This document shows positions 36,521 to 49,259 of a stretch of DNA of 64,000 bases, piece by piece. The stretch is from assembly GCA_025093555.1 (NCBI GenBank), contig JAIWNF010000096.1, forward strand, positions 1-64,000. The letters run 5' to 3'. The notes beneath the pieces are model-generated. The model did no database searches. It was given only the letters and a program-made list of their open reading frames with translations, and had not been told where the DNA came from. Both the position numbers and the translations under genes were made by a program. This stretch comes from Circinella umbellata (Eukaryota; Mucoromycota; Mucoromycetes; Mucorales; Lichtheimiaceae). Each line of letters starts with the position of its first letter. Positions within the stretch are counted from its first letter, which is position 1.

Positions 36521-38341
36521 ATGGGAATAAAAGATTTATGGGAAGTCATCGAACCCTCGGGGAAGCAATATACATTAGAAGAAATTGCTTCAGATCGTGC
36601 ACAACGAAGTGATAAACACCAGTTGCGAATCGCTATTGATGTTGCATTATGGACATTTCAAGCGTCCTCTTCAAAAGGTGGCAGGTAAAGAAAAACGGCT
36701 ACTAACCATGCAACTTACTTCTCGTTACAAAGTCAGAGCAATATATACATAAAAAAAAGGAAAACCTATAAACAAATCTCGCTATGTTTTAGATCTCCTG
36801 AGCTACGATTAATGTTTTATCGATTCTGTCGTTTACAAGAACTTGGTGTTCGTGCCGTTTTTGTATTTGACGGACCTGGGAGACCCAGTTGGAAACGTGA
36901 TCGTGAAATCAATACTATACCCATGGACACGGAATTTCGACAAGCTTTACTAACCATGATCAGACTCTTTGATTTTCATGTATGGCATGCCTATGGTGAA
37001 GCTGAAGCTGAATGTGCAGTATTGCAACGGTTAGATTATGTGGATATAGTGATGACAGGCGATGTGGATGTGTTTTTATTTGGCGCACGTCGTGTGGTGC
37101 GACAATGGCCTGCTAAACGATATACCGCTATTCCATGCTATGATATGGCATGGATCAATCAAGTGATCGGACTGGATCGGTCTGATATGATATTGATTGC
37201 ACTTTTACGTGGATCTGATTATAGCCACGGCAGTACCCAAGTGGGCATAACCATTGCAGAAGCACTGGCTCGATGTAAAAAGCATGGACGACTGATGGAA
37301 TATATCCAAAATAATGGAGATTATGGCGATTATGTCAAAGAAGAAGACTTGGCTGAAGAACTACGTGATGCGCTCAATTACGAATTGAAAACTGGATGTT
37401 CAGGCTACTCGAATAGAACGTATTCACAGACCATACTCGACAATGATGATTTTCCAGATTTACAGATATTACGTGATTTTGTAAATCCGAAAACCAAAAT
37501 TCAGCAAAAAAAATCTGACGATTTGGCAAAATGGCTTGAGCGATCACCATCACCGGATTGGAAGGAATTGACAGTGTTTTGCAAAGAAGCTTTTCGTTGG
37601 ACCACATCTTATACGTTGCGTCGATTTGGTAGTTTGGTCTTCCCTGCATATCTTACCTGGCGATTACGCAATCCATCAATACCATCTTTAACAACACAAG
37701 ACAGTAACAAACTCACGACACAACAAATATCCGCACCACCACCAAAACGGGTTAAAACGACATCTTCATCATCACAGCAAACACAAGTAGATAGTTTCTT
37801 TTCTGTGACAAAACTCAAAAACACTACCCATCAAGAAGTTGACAATGGAAAAGGGAAAAACAAGGAGAATATGAACACGAATAATATGATTATTCGCATT
37901 ATGAACGAGAAATCGGTTAACTCTCAACGCATGTATTACGTCGAGTTTGATACCAATATACTGACCGAGTTTTTGGATTCGCTTCAGTTTCATCTGGATC
38001 AAACGGGAAAAGAACCCCATTTTGAGCATATATTCGATAAGCCGCGGTCAGTCTATCTTGGAAATGAGGATTCGGATAACGATGACGACGATGTTGACAC
38101 TGATGTTGCACCAAATGAAAGGGATCCCAAAAAAATATGTCGAAGATGGATTAGTGCAGATCTTGTTGACCCATCATATCCACGACAAGTGAAAGAATTC
38201 AAGGCACAAAAAGCAAAAAGAGAACAAACGAAGGGTGCCAAAAGTAATCGAAAAAAGAAAAGTTCTATTCAAAAGGGACAGCGTTTACTTACTGATTTCA
38301 TGACAGTACCTGATATCATTACAATACCTGATTCTCCTTAA
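36521..38341 (+). CDS. GEN1: GEN1/Yen1-type XPG-family structure-specific nuclease
   Basis: Two exons: 36521-36684 and 36793-38341; 570 residues. The start MGIKDLWEVIEPSG is the N-terminal metal-binding segment of Rad2/XPG nucleases. The N-domain has IAIDVALWTFQA and VFVFDGPGRPSWKRD. The I-domain has HAYGEAEAECAVLQ and VMTGDVDVFLFGA, with the acidic metal ligands. IALLRGSDYSHG marks the helix-two-turn-helix region. The spacing fits GEN1/Yen1, which resolve Holliday junctions in late mitosis, rather than FEN1 (no PCNA box seen near the end). The tail is low complexity, with acidic (DNDDDDVDTD) and basic (KAKREQTKGAKSNRKKK) parts. The chosen ATG skips an upstream in-frame Met because family members begin MGI. 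Confidence 0.88.
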
Positions 38342-39790
38342 TTTCCAAATCTTCTCTTAAGAAAATGTACATAATCAAAAGATACCAGTTTACTCTTTAT
38401 ATACTATCTAGTAAAATATCCCCCCTACCACCACCACATAGTGTACAAATTATTATTTAAGTTATGCTTTTCTAAAAATATATTGATTCATGATACATCA
38501 TCATATAAGTTAAAACATATCTTTTACAATTCATACCTATCATACTAAATAATCGCAGGTTTTAGGTTGGATTAAATGTAAAGGCCGTTGCATTTTTTTT
38601 TTCTTTTTTGATTGCGGATTGATAATTGAAGAGTTGAAGAATAAAAGTAATTTTTTTATATATAATTATAGAGCTGATAGTAGTGATAAATAAGTAAATA
38701 GTTAAAGATAGCTTACACAGACATTTCTTATTATTATTGTATTATTATACAAGGACCATACGTATGATATTCATTTAATTATTCTTATTATGAGTACGTA
38801 CGTGTATAGTATGGAGAGGTTATATAAGATTACTTAAAAAAATGCAGTAAATCGATTTGTATGGCAAGCAAGTGGACCCCGTTTTACTTCTTCCTTTCTT
38901 TAATGAATTTGACGCAATCTCCTAGTCTCACCAATATGAAACAACACGTAATATGATTTTTACTATAACGAATCAATAGTGAATACGTTTTGAAACATAC
39001 GTAGAGAACTTTAGTTTTCGATTCATAGATATTCAAACCGAAGCCCATTGTGTGGTTAATTGCTCATTATTCAACTATTGTAGAAATTGAACACATATGT
39101 AAATTAATGGGAGATCCTCATAAATGTACTTCTTGGATCATATATATAAAGAACATTATGATACATACTTAGTAGTATACTTTCTCCACGTATAGATTTG
39201 GTGATGAGTCGTTGTAACATCAGTACAGACGCAACGCGAGTATCTTTTACCCATCAAGACTCTACAGTTACTACGTAGCAAACAAGTGTATAATTAGAAA
39301 TGGGTGTTCGTTGTTTTTAACGTGTTCTTCTATACATATAATACGTATGATACTGTAAACATTATCTATAATCAACTGAAATAAAATTAACTTTTATTTG
39401 AACATTGGTAAATTTAATATAGGATACGTAGCAAAACCTTTATAGGGTCAGAATTGATTATTATCTATTTAGCTTTCTTTATACGTATGCACGTTTATCT
39501 TCCTAATATAATCACGTACATATTGTATTATTATCATTTATATTTTTTATATAGCTATGGGCTGTACAGTATGTATTGTAAAAGCATCTTGCCATAAACA
39601 CCTCTACTTAATTATATAATATTTATTCAAGTATTTTAAAGAAAATAGTACAGTATAACAAGAATTCAGTTGTTGATTTTTAGCATGAGTGTCTATTAGA
39701 GAACTACTACGTATGGGCGTAGCGTAGAGGGATCAATTTAGTATTACTATAGTATGCTGCCGCATTGGTTGGATGCCCATAGAAATTCGC
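38342..39790. other. Convergent intergenic region, no gene seen
   Basis: About 1.45 kb of AT-rich DNA between GEN1 and the F-box gene. No open frame with coding character was found on either strand. Confidence 0.45.
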
Positions 39791-42146
39791 TTAAATAAAA
39801 GTATCAAAATCAACATCCATATCAAAATCAAAATAGATCATATTGTCATCATCGTACTTGGTGATTTTTACAAATTTGAATTTTCTACTTGTATTATTTA
39901 CAAATGCTTTGAGTTCTTCACAATCAACACGATTACAATATTTTACAACCAAAGTATTCAACTTCTTTGCACTATGAATCGCTGCTTTTATATCATCAGT
40001 CGTGATCCCATGTAAGTCGTTTAAATGAAGTGCTTCGAGCTTTTCCGTGGTGCTAATTATATTCAAAAGCGTCTCACTGTCCACCTCATCTGTCATGTCT
40101 GCCAATTTGAGTTTGGTTATTTGCACATTTTGTTTATTTAGCTTGATGAAAAAGTCCTTTAAGCCTTGACCTGTAATTCCACCATTACCCTGGAAACATA
40201 CGCTTTTAATCGTTCGAACATTTGCAAGGGCATCAAGTGCATCGTCCGAGATATTAGAGCAATAGTCAAACATGATATTCTTTAGCTTTTTTGTTGTATT
40301 AGACCCGGACAGCGATGTAGCAGCATATTCATTAAATAATCGTACCCAACACTGTGTTGCAAGAGTATTGTTCATACGAGGAGCTTGTGCGAATCCAAGC
40401 GTCTCTAACTGTTGTTGAGAGTTGATCAGTGTATCCACAACAGCAGATAAATCAGACGTTCTAACCGATTTAAAGTAATTGAGCGACGGTGCGACCATTC
40501 GACAAAAGAGCGGTTCATATATGCCATAAATATCTGACCATAATATTATTTTTCGCAATCGATCCAAATTCAATACAACACTTGCTGCCTTTAATGTGCA
40601 ATCTGAACGATTATCATTCATATCTTGCTCCCCCGACATGCACATGTTGACATGTATTATCTCCAATGTTTTTTGGTTTTTTTTAAAGAGTCGCAGAAAT
40701 CTAGCCTCAGATACACTTCGCGCACCGCGATCGGAGTAGAATGCGCGTAACCTTCCTTGTTCCTGCTTGATATCCATATTATTCATGCTGATAATTGGGA
40801 TAATTGGCTCCTTATTGTTATAGTCTTGATTCAACACTTCATGCAATAGTGGTAGTTCATAAGTATTATTATACCCCAACATTTCGAGATTTAGGAAGTA
40901 ATCGGTTACGATGTCGAGAGCACTTGGTAATGCTCCCACCAATGCTAATCGTCGAACATATGGACACCATTTTGCTAACGGTTCGAGAGCATCACCAGAT
41001 GTTGTGAATGTATTTAACGTAAGGTCGATCAAAGAACGATGTGGCTCCTGTAAACGTTCTAGTTCGCCAAGTACATCTTCAAGGGCATCCTCCACATTGA
41101 ATTTAAACGTTTCAAGATAGGGAAGGTGGAATAGTATATCCTTGATGGTAACTGGAGATCTATTTTCGGGGAACGTAAGATCAATCTTGGCCAACGTGTA
41201 GCGCATTTTCCAAAAACCGTTCATTAATGACATTCCTGAGTTTGGACAGATTCCATCATCTGTAATAATAATAATTATAGTAGTACCAAGAGCAAAATCA
41301 TTACTAGTTAGTGTACCGATTTTATCACTATCCAAACGTATACTCCACTGCTAAATTACATAAGTGTATTTATGTTATATAAAGATTATATTTGCCTGAC
41401 AATTTAAGTGACTTGAGATTTCTAAAATGGCCGTTTTCCAAATGTTCAAGGTATTTGTACCACACATCGTACCCTGTTGTTGGAACGATGAGATGATTGA
41501 TATGTTTTGCGATCTTTGATAACACTTGTGAGATAGCAATATTCCCAGCATGATCATGATCATTGTATATAAATTTCCACGCCTCTTGACAATTTTCTAA
41601 CCATTGAGACCATGTTGTCGATACATGAAATAAATTTGACCTTTCTTTTTCTGATAATAATGATACAATATCATCCTTTATTTCTAATGGAAAGGCGCTC
41701 ACCAGATCAAAATGTTGATTATTTTTTTCATCCGCCCTCTTTTTGGCTTGTAACAATTGTCCATACGCTAAATCATTCGTTGGTACTTTTTCTAAACTTT
41801 CTTGGTACACTTTTAAAGCTCTTGCTTGCTTTCCTTGCATAGACAATAATTTACCAAAGCACAAGTAACCCTGGGGTAGAGTCGGAGTGTATTTGATCAT
41901 GGCTTCAGCATCTTGTTCGGCAGCTCCAAATTTACTTTTCACACTGTACGCATGAGCACGATGTTCAAGTAACCACAAAAGTTCCACTTGTTCTGCATGT
42001 GCAATGGTGTTTGTTGCTTGTCGAATAATTTCGTCATAGTCGCTATGATCACTTGCATTCTTGACTTTTTCAAAAAAAGATAAAGGTATGGCTGTATTAT
42101 TTATTGTAGTTGCTGTGGTAACTGGTGATGCAGTATTCATGTTCAA
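39791..42146 (-). CDS. TPR / F-box / leucine-rich-repeat protein (SCF adaptor)
   Basis: Two open blocks on one strand: 42146-41386 (about 253 residues) and 41354-39791 (about 520 residues). The first has TPR-like helices (YDEIIRQATNTIAHAEQ, GAAEQDAEAMIKYTPTLPQG, QARALKVYQESLEKVP), then an F-box-like segment (FDLVSAFPLEIKDDIVSLL). The second is a run of LRR-type repeats (LEALHLNDLHGITTDDIK, LNTLVVKYCNRVDCEELK). This TPR/F-box/LRR order resembles fission yeast Pof3, a substrate adaptor of SCF ubiquitin ligases. The join at about 41355-41400 is unclear: a stop follows KYNLYIT and no strong GT-AG intron keeps frame, so it may use a weak donor near 41403 or be broken. A Tc1-like element starts 200 bp upstream. 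Confidence 0.7.
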
Positions 42147-42345
42147 TCGCGAGAAGCAGTAAATGAAAAAAAGACGGTGGCGTGTGGGAGTAAAGGTAAT
42201 AAAAAGAAAAAGGAAATACCTTTTGTGTTTTTATATGGGCTTTCGTGTCTTATTTTAAAAGTCTATTTGAAAATACGTTACGCAACACCAGCCATATTAC
42301 AGGTTTTTTCCAAATTATTTGCGCCAAGGAGAAATGATTTTGCGT

Positions 42346-42445
42346 CAGTGAAAATGAAATTTTGCGTTTCCATATTAATTTTTTTGCGTTACACATAAAA
42401 GATTTTGCGTTGTCTGGGGAATAAATTTGCGTTAGTGATTATGCG
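42346..42445 (+). repeat. Left TIR of Tc1-like element
   Basis: Contains four spaced TTGCG iterons. It is the reverse complement of 44050-44177 apart from a roughly 30-bp extra segment in the right copy and a few substitutions. Confidence 0.8.
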
Positions 42446-42538
42446 GTGCTTTCATTATCATTATTTGTGCTGTTGATAATTATCCACTAAATATTTATTC
42501 TTATTTTATTGTAAAATCACATATAAAAAAACAGATTG

Positions 42539-43969
42539 TTACAAGACTTTCTTTTCCAGACAAGCACCAAAAAACGACTTTGCATGCTTAATCCATCCAA
42601 TACAATCATTCTTAGTCACTCGTTTAACAGCTTCCGTTATTCTCGGGGTCAATAGATCATTCTCACTCAACTTGTCTCTTCGAACGCCTACAGTAATAAT
42701 AATAACAATATCAATATCAAGCTAAAGAACAATAATACTAAACACATTTCATACTTACTTAGCTTCACCTTCGACCAAAATTCTTCTATCGGGTTGAGAA
42801 AGGGGGAATAGGGAGCAAGATAGGAGCATTTGTAGCCACGTTGTTCAATAAGAGAAGCAATTGATTGATTCGTATGAATGTGTGCGTTATCCATTACCAA
42901 GTAACGTCCTTTCATATTATTCTCATCAAGAACATCCATAACCTTATTGATAAACTCGATAAAGCGTTCTGTCCGTGTTCCAATTTGAGCATTCAACATT
43001 GTACCATCATTTCGCTTTCTTTTCTTACCTTGTACTGCTTGTGGCTTTCTAAGCGACACATTGATGATAACACCAAGGTCGCAAATGGCACCTAGAATAG
43101 TAATGGATACACCATGTTGTGAAGGGACTACAGCTCGAGCAGAAGTTCCTTTCTTGGAGCGACCAAAATTACGACGGATATGAAGGTTGAAGCCAGCTTC
43201 ATCGATGAACACACAACGATTATCGAAGTCAAATTCAGGATCGTTGTTCCATTTAGTGATAAGCTTTGCGCGTTTATCCAATGTCACGTCAGTCACCCTA
43301 GCCATTGGTAGCTTTTCAAGCTTCTTTAATGTCAAACCAGCTTTGTCGACAAGGTGTTTGTGGAGCCCGCTTAGTGTTATCGAAATACCATCAAACTTTT
43401 CGAATAAAGCATCTTGAGCTTCAAAGAGTACTGCATCCGGTTGTTATCATAGTAATCGACAAGAAAAGCCGTGTGTTCACTGGTCAAAGTGAACGTCCAA
43501 GAAGTTTTTTCCTCATAGGTTTAGGACCAGTCATTTCATTCTCGATCTTGTACTGATGTACATAATACTGAACGGTTCTGACCTTAATCCCAACCAAAAG
43601 CGAAGCTGCTTTTGCGGTCATACCCATTTCGATGACATAGTCAAAGAGTTGTTGAATCTGTTGGGAATTGTACTTCGAACCGCGCGTTTCCCTCTTTTTG
43701 CCTGTCGTCACTTTTTTCGAAACGGACCGAGATTCAACGCTGGCTTCAACATTCGTCAATACCACTTCCACCATCTCTTCATCAACTCCATCATTGAAGG
43801 CACCAAATTGATAAAGAGATTGTATACCAGCTGGGTTTCCTTCCCATTCCATTTCGGTTTGGTGAAGATCTGTGTCATCATCGTCTACAGGCTGTTCAGA
43901 AGGACTTTCATGAGCCAATATTTCATCAGCGATGCAGTTAAACTCGTAAATAAATTTCATATGAGCCAT
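42539..43969 (-). pseudogene. Tc1-like DDE transposase, frameshifted
   Basis: Reading on minus: the N-terminal part from Met 43969 includes a helix-turn-helix (YNSQQIQQLFDYVIEMG, AKAASLLVGIKVRTVQYYV). A linker follows with LTSEHTAFLVDYYDNN and ALFEKFDGISITLSGLHKHL. The catalytic domain has CVFIDEAGFNLH (Asp), GRYLVMDNAHIHTN (Asp) and SPFLNPIEEFWSKVK (Glu). After an intron (donor about 42762, acceptor about 42687) comes a tail ending FFGACLEKKVL. Two single-base frame changes are needed in the linker, near 43497 and 43440, so this copy cannot make a full-length protein without correction. Confidence 0.8.
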
Positions 43970-44049
43970 TTTATAAAAAGAAAAAGTTATTAAAATAGAT
44001 AAACAAAGCACAAACAATGACTCAATGTCTTTGACACAAAAAATAGGAA

Positions 44050-44177
44050 CGCATAATCACTAACGCAAAATCATTGGCGCAAAAGCAATAACGCAAATTT
44101 ATTCCCCAGACAACGCAAAATCTTTTATGTGTAGCGCAAAAAAATTAATATGGAAACGCAAAATTTCGTTCTCACTG
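44050..44177 (-). repeat. Right TIR of Tc1-like element
   Basis: Inverted copy of 42346-42445, with an extra internal unit (GCGCCAATGATTTTGCG on the reverse strand) that resembles the sequence just outside the left TIR. Confidence 0.75.
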
Positions 44178-44204
44178 TTTGTAATAATAAAATGAGTGCT
44201 TCTG

Positions 44205-45860
44205 ATTAACAATCAAAAACACTGATTTTAACATCCATACTCTTTTTAGCAAACTCAATAAAAAATTATCGCAAGGACATGTCATGCGTTGGTCAACTAC
44301 CATCATACTTGAATCCATACTACGTATTTGTCGTCATCGTTGTTGTTCTATCTGCTATTATACTTATCGCTGATGTTCTTTTCCTCTATTTATGAATGGC
44401 ATTCTGAGTTACAGCAGTTGTATTTGGTGAAATGACTGGTCTTAATTTAATTTAACATAAGCTTCTTGATTGCAGTAATCAATTGGTTCTATGAACAATT
44501 CCATGTATACAATAACCGCCCTATATATAAATGTGACTCTCTAAATGTATACATTGGTTTGCTTTTTAAAGGCTTATTATGAACATCTGTTATTTAATAC
44601 ATTCTTATCGTTAAAAAGGTCAGAAAGATACCTGGTCAATGACCAAGCTTCTAAAGATCCGAAATGTACAATAAACATGTTGATCCATAACTTGATATAC
44701 GAATTTACAATGAAATAGGAATGATTACATGTGAATTCTATTTCTTATTATTGTATGACATTAATTGGTAAACAAATAAAAAAAGTCAGAACACAGTAGT
44801 ATACACTGATATATTTACACAAATAATGTATCTTGAATAAAGATATCATATGATTGCATTTATATTATAAAATGATACAAATTTACTATGCTGTTCAGGA
44901 TAAAAGCTAAGACAGTATATAACAATAATAATAATTTTCTGAGTGATATATTCAAGATACATACCAGTTGTATCAAGAAAAAAAAGTAAGAAATTTTAGA
45001 AAAGGTATAGAGTGACAAAAAAAAATAAAAGGAAGTATTCGAATTAAGAATCTTCCACCTGGGGGCCGGTTTTTCGTTTTTTGGGAGTTGTTTTTGGAGG
45101 CATATTCAATGCGGAGGGAACCATAAGCATATTAGATGTGGGTATGACTGATTCATAACCCGATCGATTTCTTCCTTCTTTTCCAGCTTTATAATTTTCA
45201 ATGGTTTCCATTGTAGTTTTCACGATACCCTAATAATTATGTAATAATAATTTTTTTTAATGAGTAAATGTTATGAGTTGTTGATGAGTGGTAAAATAGC
45301 GTCACTATCAATGCGTACCTTTACTTTCAATACAACTTCTAAAAATGGAATATATGTATTGTAAAAATCACTTAAGCTGCTTGGAATTGTTTGTTCTTTG
45401 ATTTTTCGTATGCGGCACACATAACCATCCGGGATATCCATAACATATGCTGTCATTCTCAAATCTATACGTAGTTATTATGAAGGGACAGGTACGTATT
45501 ATAAGTAAACAAATTATAATCAACATATCATATTAATAACAAAACAAAACCTACGTGAGTGTACCAGACCAACAACTCGCAAAGAGCGCATTGTGGTTTC
45601 ATCATAGTCTACTGAGGCTGCCAATTTCATCATCATATCCTTCATTGTCTTGGGCAATTTGGTATATGTTTCGTTTAATTCTTTTTCACCTACTCCACTT
45701 TCATCATCAAAGCCATGTTCAGCTGCACCAAACTCAAGGTGTTCTTTGGTAAGGATCAAATCTGGTTTTACAGATTGGATTTTCGGCTTGATGCTTCCAT
45801 CCAGTGCCAAGCGATCCTCATTGGCGCGAGCAGATCCTGACGATGTTTGTTGGTCGCTTC
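44205..45860. repeat. Left arm of large inverted duplication
   Basis: This stretch is almost identical, in reverse orientation, to about 62355-64000. Spot comparisons across exons, introns and the 850-bp 3' flank show only scattered substitutions. The match reaches the last base of the window (64000 pairs with about 44213), so the true outer limit of the right arm is unknown. Inward of 45860 similarity drops to a diverged level but continues to about 46400. Confidence 0.92.
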
Positions 45861-47360
45861 TAAAAATTTTATAACATGTGGTGCGATATTAGCTTTTTAT
45901 TGTTATGAAATGGAGATCAGCATTAATGATAAACATCAAACGTACCGCAATGTATTAACATATATGTTTTGATATGAAGTATCAATGCTTCTCCATACCA
46001 ACATAATAAGATCACGCTCACCACCACTTTGAGCAACTGTACTCAATGTTCCCCATCTATATGCTGACAAAATGTCAAGAATACTTCTTTTTGCCCAATC
46101 GGCGTCAAAGTCGCGACCAGGATGGAAACGAGAACCATCAGCGACCTCCCACAAGTTGTCAACATTATTCTACATTTTGTACAAATACACCACTACATCA
46201 GTAAGCTTATTTAACAATGTATTTATTTATGCATAGTAACTACTATATTATTTATACCTTTCCCTTGAATTTTTCAAAAAAATCTTTAACAGTGGCCGAA
46301 AGGGATGGCAACGGGAGTAGTTTGTGATCTTCGATTGATTTTAATTCTTCTTCTGTGAATACGGTTTTCATTCTTTTATCTGTAGTGTTCAAAATAATGC
46401 TATGAGCGGCACTAAGTAATGGATAACTCAATATTAGTATAAAAAAAACGTAGTCTGAGTATAAGATTGACACTCACTGTTCATATGGGACTGATTTTCC
46501 AAATTCAAATAAGCGATCTTCTACTGTGCTTTCATCTTCAAGTCTCCACTTTTTCTCTTCAAAAAGTTTGATGTGCTTTTCTTGCACTTGTTGTCGTTAT
46601 TCTTCACCAAGTAAAGTTGCCTAGAATTAGAAAAGTACGTAGTATACCGGAAATTAGTGATTGAATGAAGAGAAAAAATGATCATTTCAAATGAACATCT
46701 ACCTTAGAATTAGTACTACTGGATGTTTTTATTGATGATGATGATGATGATAATGCTTTCGATGGTGTACTTTGATTTTTCTATATCAAATAGAATAAAA
46801 GTAGAAGAGATCCAAATGAATCGCGTCAAAATCACAAAAACAACGCTTGAAAGAAGCAGAGAAAAAAAAAGAGGAGAGCCAAAAAACCAAAACACCAAAA
46901 AAAAAAGAAAATTAAGAGAGGAAGAAGTACCTTTTCGTGTGCAACAGTATTATTATTATTTTGTTCAGCAGCCTAATGAAAGTTTACTGTGAGTGTTTAA
47001 TAAAGAGCAGAAACCGCGTTTGTGTAAATTTTACTATGAAGCGTACCTTTATTAATTCAACACAAATGTCACCCCACTCTGCTTTGCCAATACTATTCTC
47101 ATTGACACCTTCTAATTGGCAAGCTGTAGCATACAAGCTGAGCCACTTGCTATTCAAATTATCACCAATCGTTGAATTTTCAGCCAAAAATATTTTATTC
47201 TTTCTAACAAAATTTTTAAATGTGGGATTTCTACTCGTCCTGAGATATTCCTGAACTTCTATTTTTTTGTTCATTTATTTAAGATTTAATATTTTTGTCA
47301 TAGAAACAAAGCATCAAAACAAGTAAATTACAACATACTTGCAATATGGTGGTCAGACAT
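45044..47360 (-). CDS. Unrecognised multi-exon gene, left copy (in-frame stop)
   Basis: Ten exons: 47360-47339, 47258-47047, 46972-46931, 46780-46703, 46620-46478, 46411-46258, 46169-45946, 45859-45555, 45464-45319, 45229-45044. Phase closes to 504 codons. Exon 5 contains TAA at 46597-46599 (GEE-stop-RQQ), probably a CAA-to-TAA change, so the full product needs readthrough, alternative splicing or is lost. The protein is soluble, with Ser/Asn-rich linkers, a conserved ELKSIEDHKLLPLPSLSATV segment, WEVADGSRFHPGRDFDADW, MKLAASVDYDETTMRSLRV, and a basic C-terminus (PKTTPKKRKTG) that looks like a nuclear signal. No known domain was recognised. Codon patterns and conservation between copies argue it was a real gene. 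Confidence 0.6.
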
Positions 47361-47810
47361 TTCGTAACCAAGCAACAAGGAGTGAGTGGGTTGTATACAA
47401 CAAACAAATTAAACGTGCGCAGCAAGTGCTCTGTTGCTATCTGATTCTTCTACACTCCGCTATTGTTACCACATCAATTTGATTAATTCTTGTCTTTAAG
47501 GTTCCATAACAAAACGGGCGGCGGCCCTACAATGCCCAGGGGAATTTTTGGCCAATAAAATTGCTATATAGTGGAGCCAATTAAATGCTTTTCTTCTTGC
47601 TGTGTGAGAAAAAAAGTAACCAGAAGTAAATGAACCATGATCATGCTACATTGTATAGGATATGTTGCATTGTATGGGCTATATGTGTAACATTTTGACT
47701 GTTGTTTCTGTTATAGGAAGGGTCGTATCCATGCATTATACTTGATTGTTTTTTTTGTTCTGTTGATTTTCTTTCTTTACATTTTTTTTTACTTTTTGAA
47801 TATAATAAAA

Positions 47811-49259
47811 ATGGGAAAAGCTATGAAGTCTGCTCGTTCTGTAAAAAACCCTATTAATAAATATTTCCTCGCTACCCACCACACTACATCACCTAACAAA
47901 GAAAATGATCACGTTCAATATCCCCATGTAAATGTAAATGACAATATACTGGTTATCTTAAAATATATCAGCCGAATAAAATTATCAACAATACTTTATA
48001 ATAGCATTCGGAAAAAGTTATCCTTAATGAAAGTGTTGGTGATACGATGCTTGAAATTGAAAACATTAGTTTGGAAACTTTACAGGACGAGCAGGCTGAA
48101 CAACAAGAACAGCAGCAACAACTTAATGATAATACTGGTAGTGATAGCTTATCAAATCACCAAGAAAACAACAACCAACAAGAAGAACCAGATGATACTC
48201 CCCTTGGCGCTGTTCGAGAATATCTGTTAAAAATAAAAAAGAAGATTACAAAAAATAAAATCATGCTGTATAACGAGCATAAATTCTGGATAGAGCCAGA
48301 ATCGCCATACTTTTGTTTCCGTGGTCGTCAGAAATTTGATCCATCTTTACTTTATCGTCCATGCATATTTGTATGGGCTCCAGATAAACTTGTTGCTATT
48401 TTTTGCCAAGCTCCAAATTGTGGCGGTAAACTCCACAGTGATGGTTTTAATTGTGATCCTATTGCGCGTCGAATTGTGGATATCGATAGGTAATAATATT
48501 ATAAAGACGTAGACTATTAAATATAATTAGTATATCAAAGTAACAAGACATTTTAATAAATATGGATAAAATTATGTATATAGTTGCTTTTACATCCTTT
48601 CTCGACGCTACAGATGCTACAAATGCAGAAAGACCATTAATGGTCATGATAGTGAACTCATGGATAGTCTACCATACCACATTCAATCAACATTCCCAGC
48701 CATATTAACTCATCGAGGTGGTATTTCAAGACAGCTTGCTGATTTACTTCGGCCTTGCTTTCAAAATGCTATGGGACCGGAACGTCTACATGATCTGCTT
48801 CAAGAACTTCATCACCTTCGATATAGTCGTCTCCAACTTACATATTTAACTTCAATTGATTATCAACAGCAACACGCTCCACAATTATCTTTCTTTGGAG
48901 GAAGTGGGGGAAATCAAAATCATCCATCATTTTCAAATTTTGACGATCCATTAGGATATGCTGGTTATGTTCCATCAGCTACCTATTTACGTATGATATA
49001 TACAGAAATTATGGATCAACTTCGATTATTTATGGATAACGAAATGATGGTGTTGGATGGTGTTGTTTTAAAAGGAGATCACACGTTTAAAATAATCAAG
49101 CATATGGCAAAAGTTGGTGGTGAATCGACATTTTATGCATTATATACCGTATGTAACGAGTTTGAGGAGATCAGGGTCCAACTATTAGTACCAACAAAAA
49201 AATTGGCACATTTAAAAAGAGAATTACTACATGGGCTACAAAAATTCAAAAATCATAAG
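47811..49259 (+). CDS. Zinc-ribbon, transposase-like fungal protein (possibly DUF6729 type), 3' end lost
   Basis: Three exons keep phase: 47811-47927, 48005-48489, 48584-49259 (about 426 residues), ending at a GTATGT donor. After a Lys/Gln-rich N-terminus, the protein has a zinc-ribbon pattern (FCQAPNCGGK and RYRCYKCRK), HIQSTFPAILTHRGGISRQL, and a DDE-like segment (VLDGVVLKGDHTFKIIKHM, STFYALYTVCNEFEEIRVQ). I associate this layout with a fungal family annotated DUF6729, in which an RNase H-like domain follows, but this is from memory. The next in-phase block is the RTC4-like fragment 1.1 kb downstream. There is no stop before the donor, so the 3' end is missing or lies beyond a long intron. 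Confidence 0.55.

Larger units (their letters stand above)
42346..44177 (-). mobile_element. Tc1/mariner-like transposon with iterated TIRs
   Basis: Terminal repeats at 42346-42434 and 44089-44177 are near-perfect inverted copies (89 bp each), beginning CAGTGA and carrying repeated TTTGCGTT-type iterons. The match extends inward to about 42445 and 44050, with a short insertion in the right arm containing one more iteron. The element encloses one minus-strand transposase gene. No clear TA duplication is present. Left-flank sequence (42316-42345) also contains iteron-like GCGCCAA-GATTTTGCG, so the true outer left end may lie further out. Confidence 0.8.

Noticed and set aside
45555..45874. Open frames on plus repeated identically at 62331-62659 on minus
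   Set aside because: They are antisense shadows of the duplicated exon and are preserved only because the arms are nearly identical.
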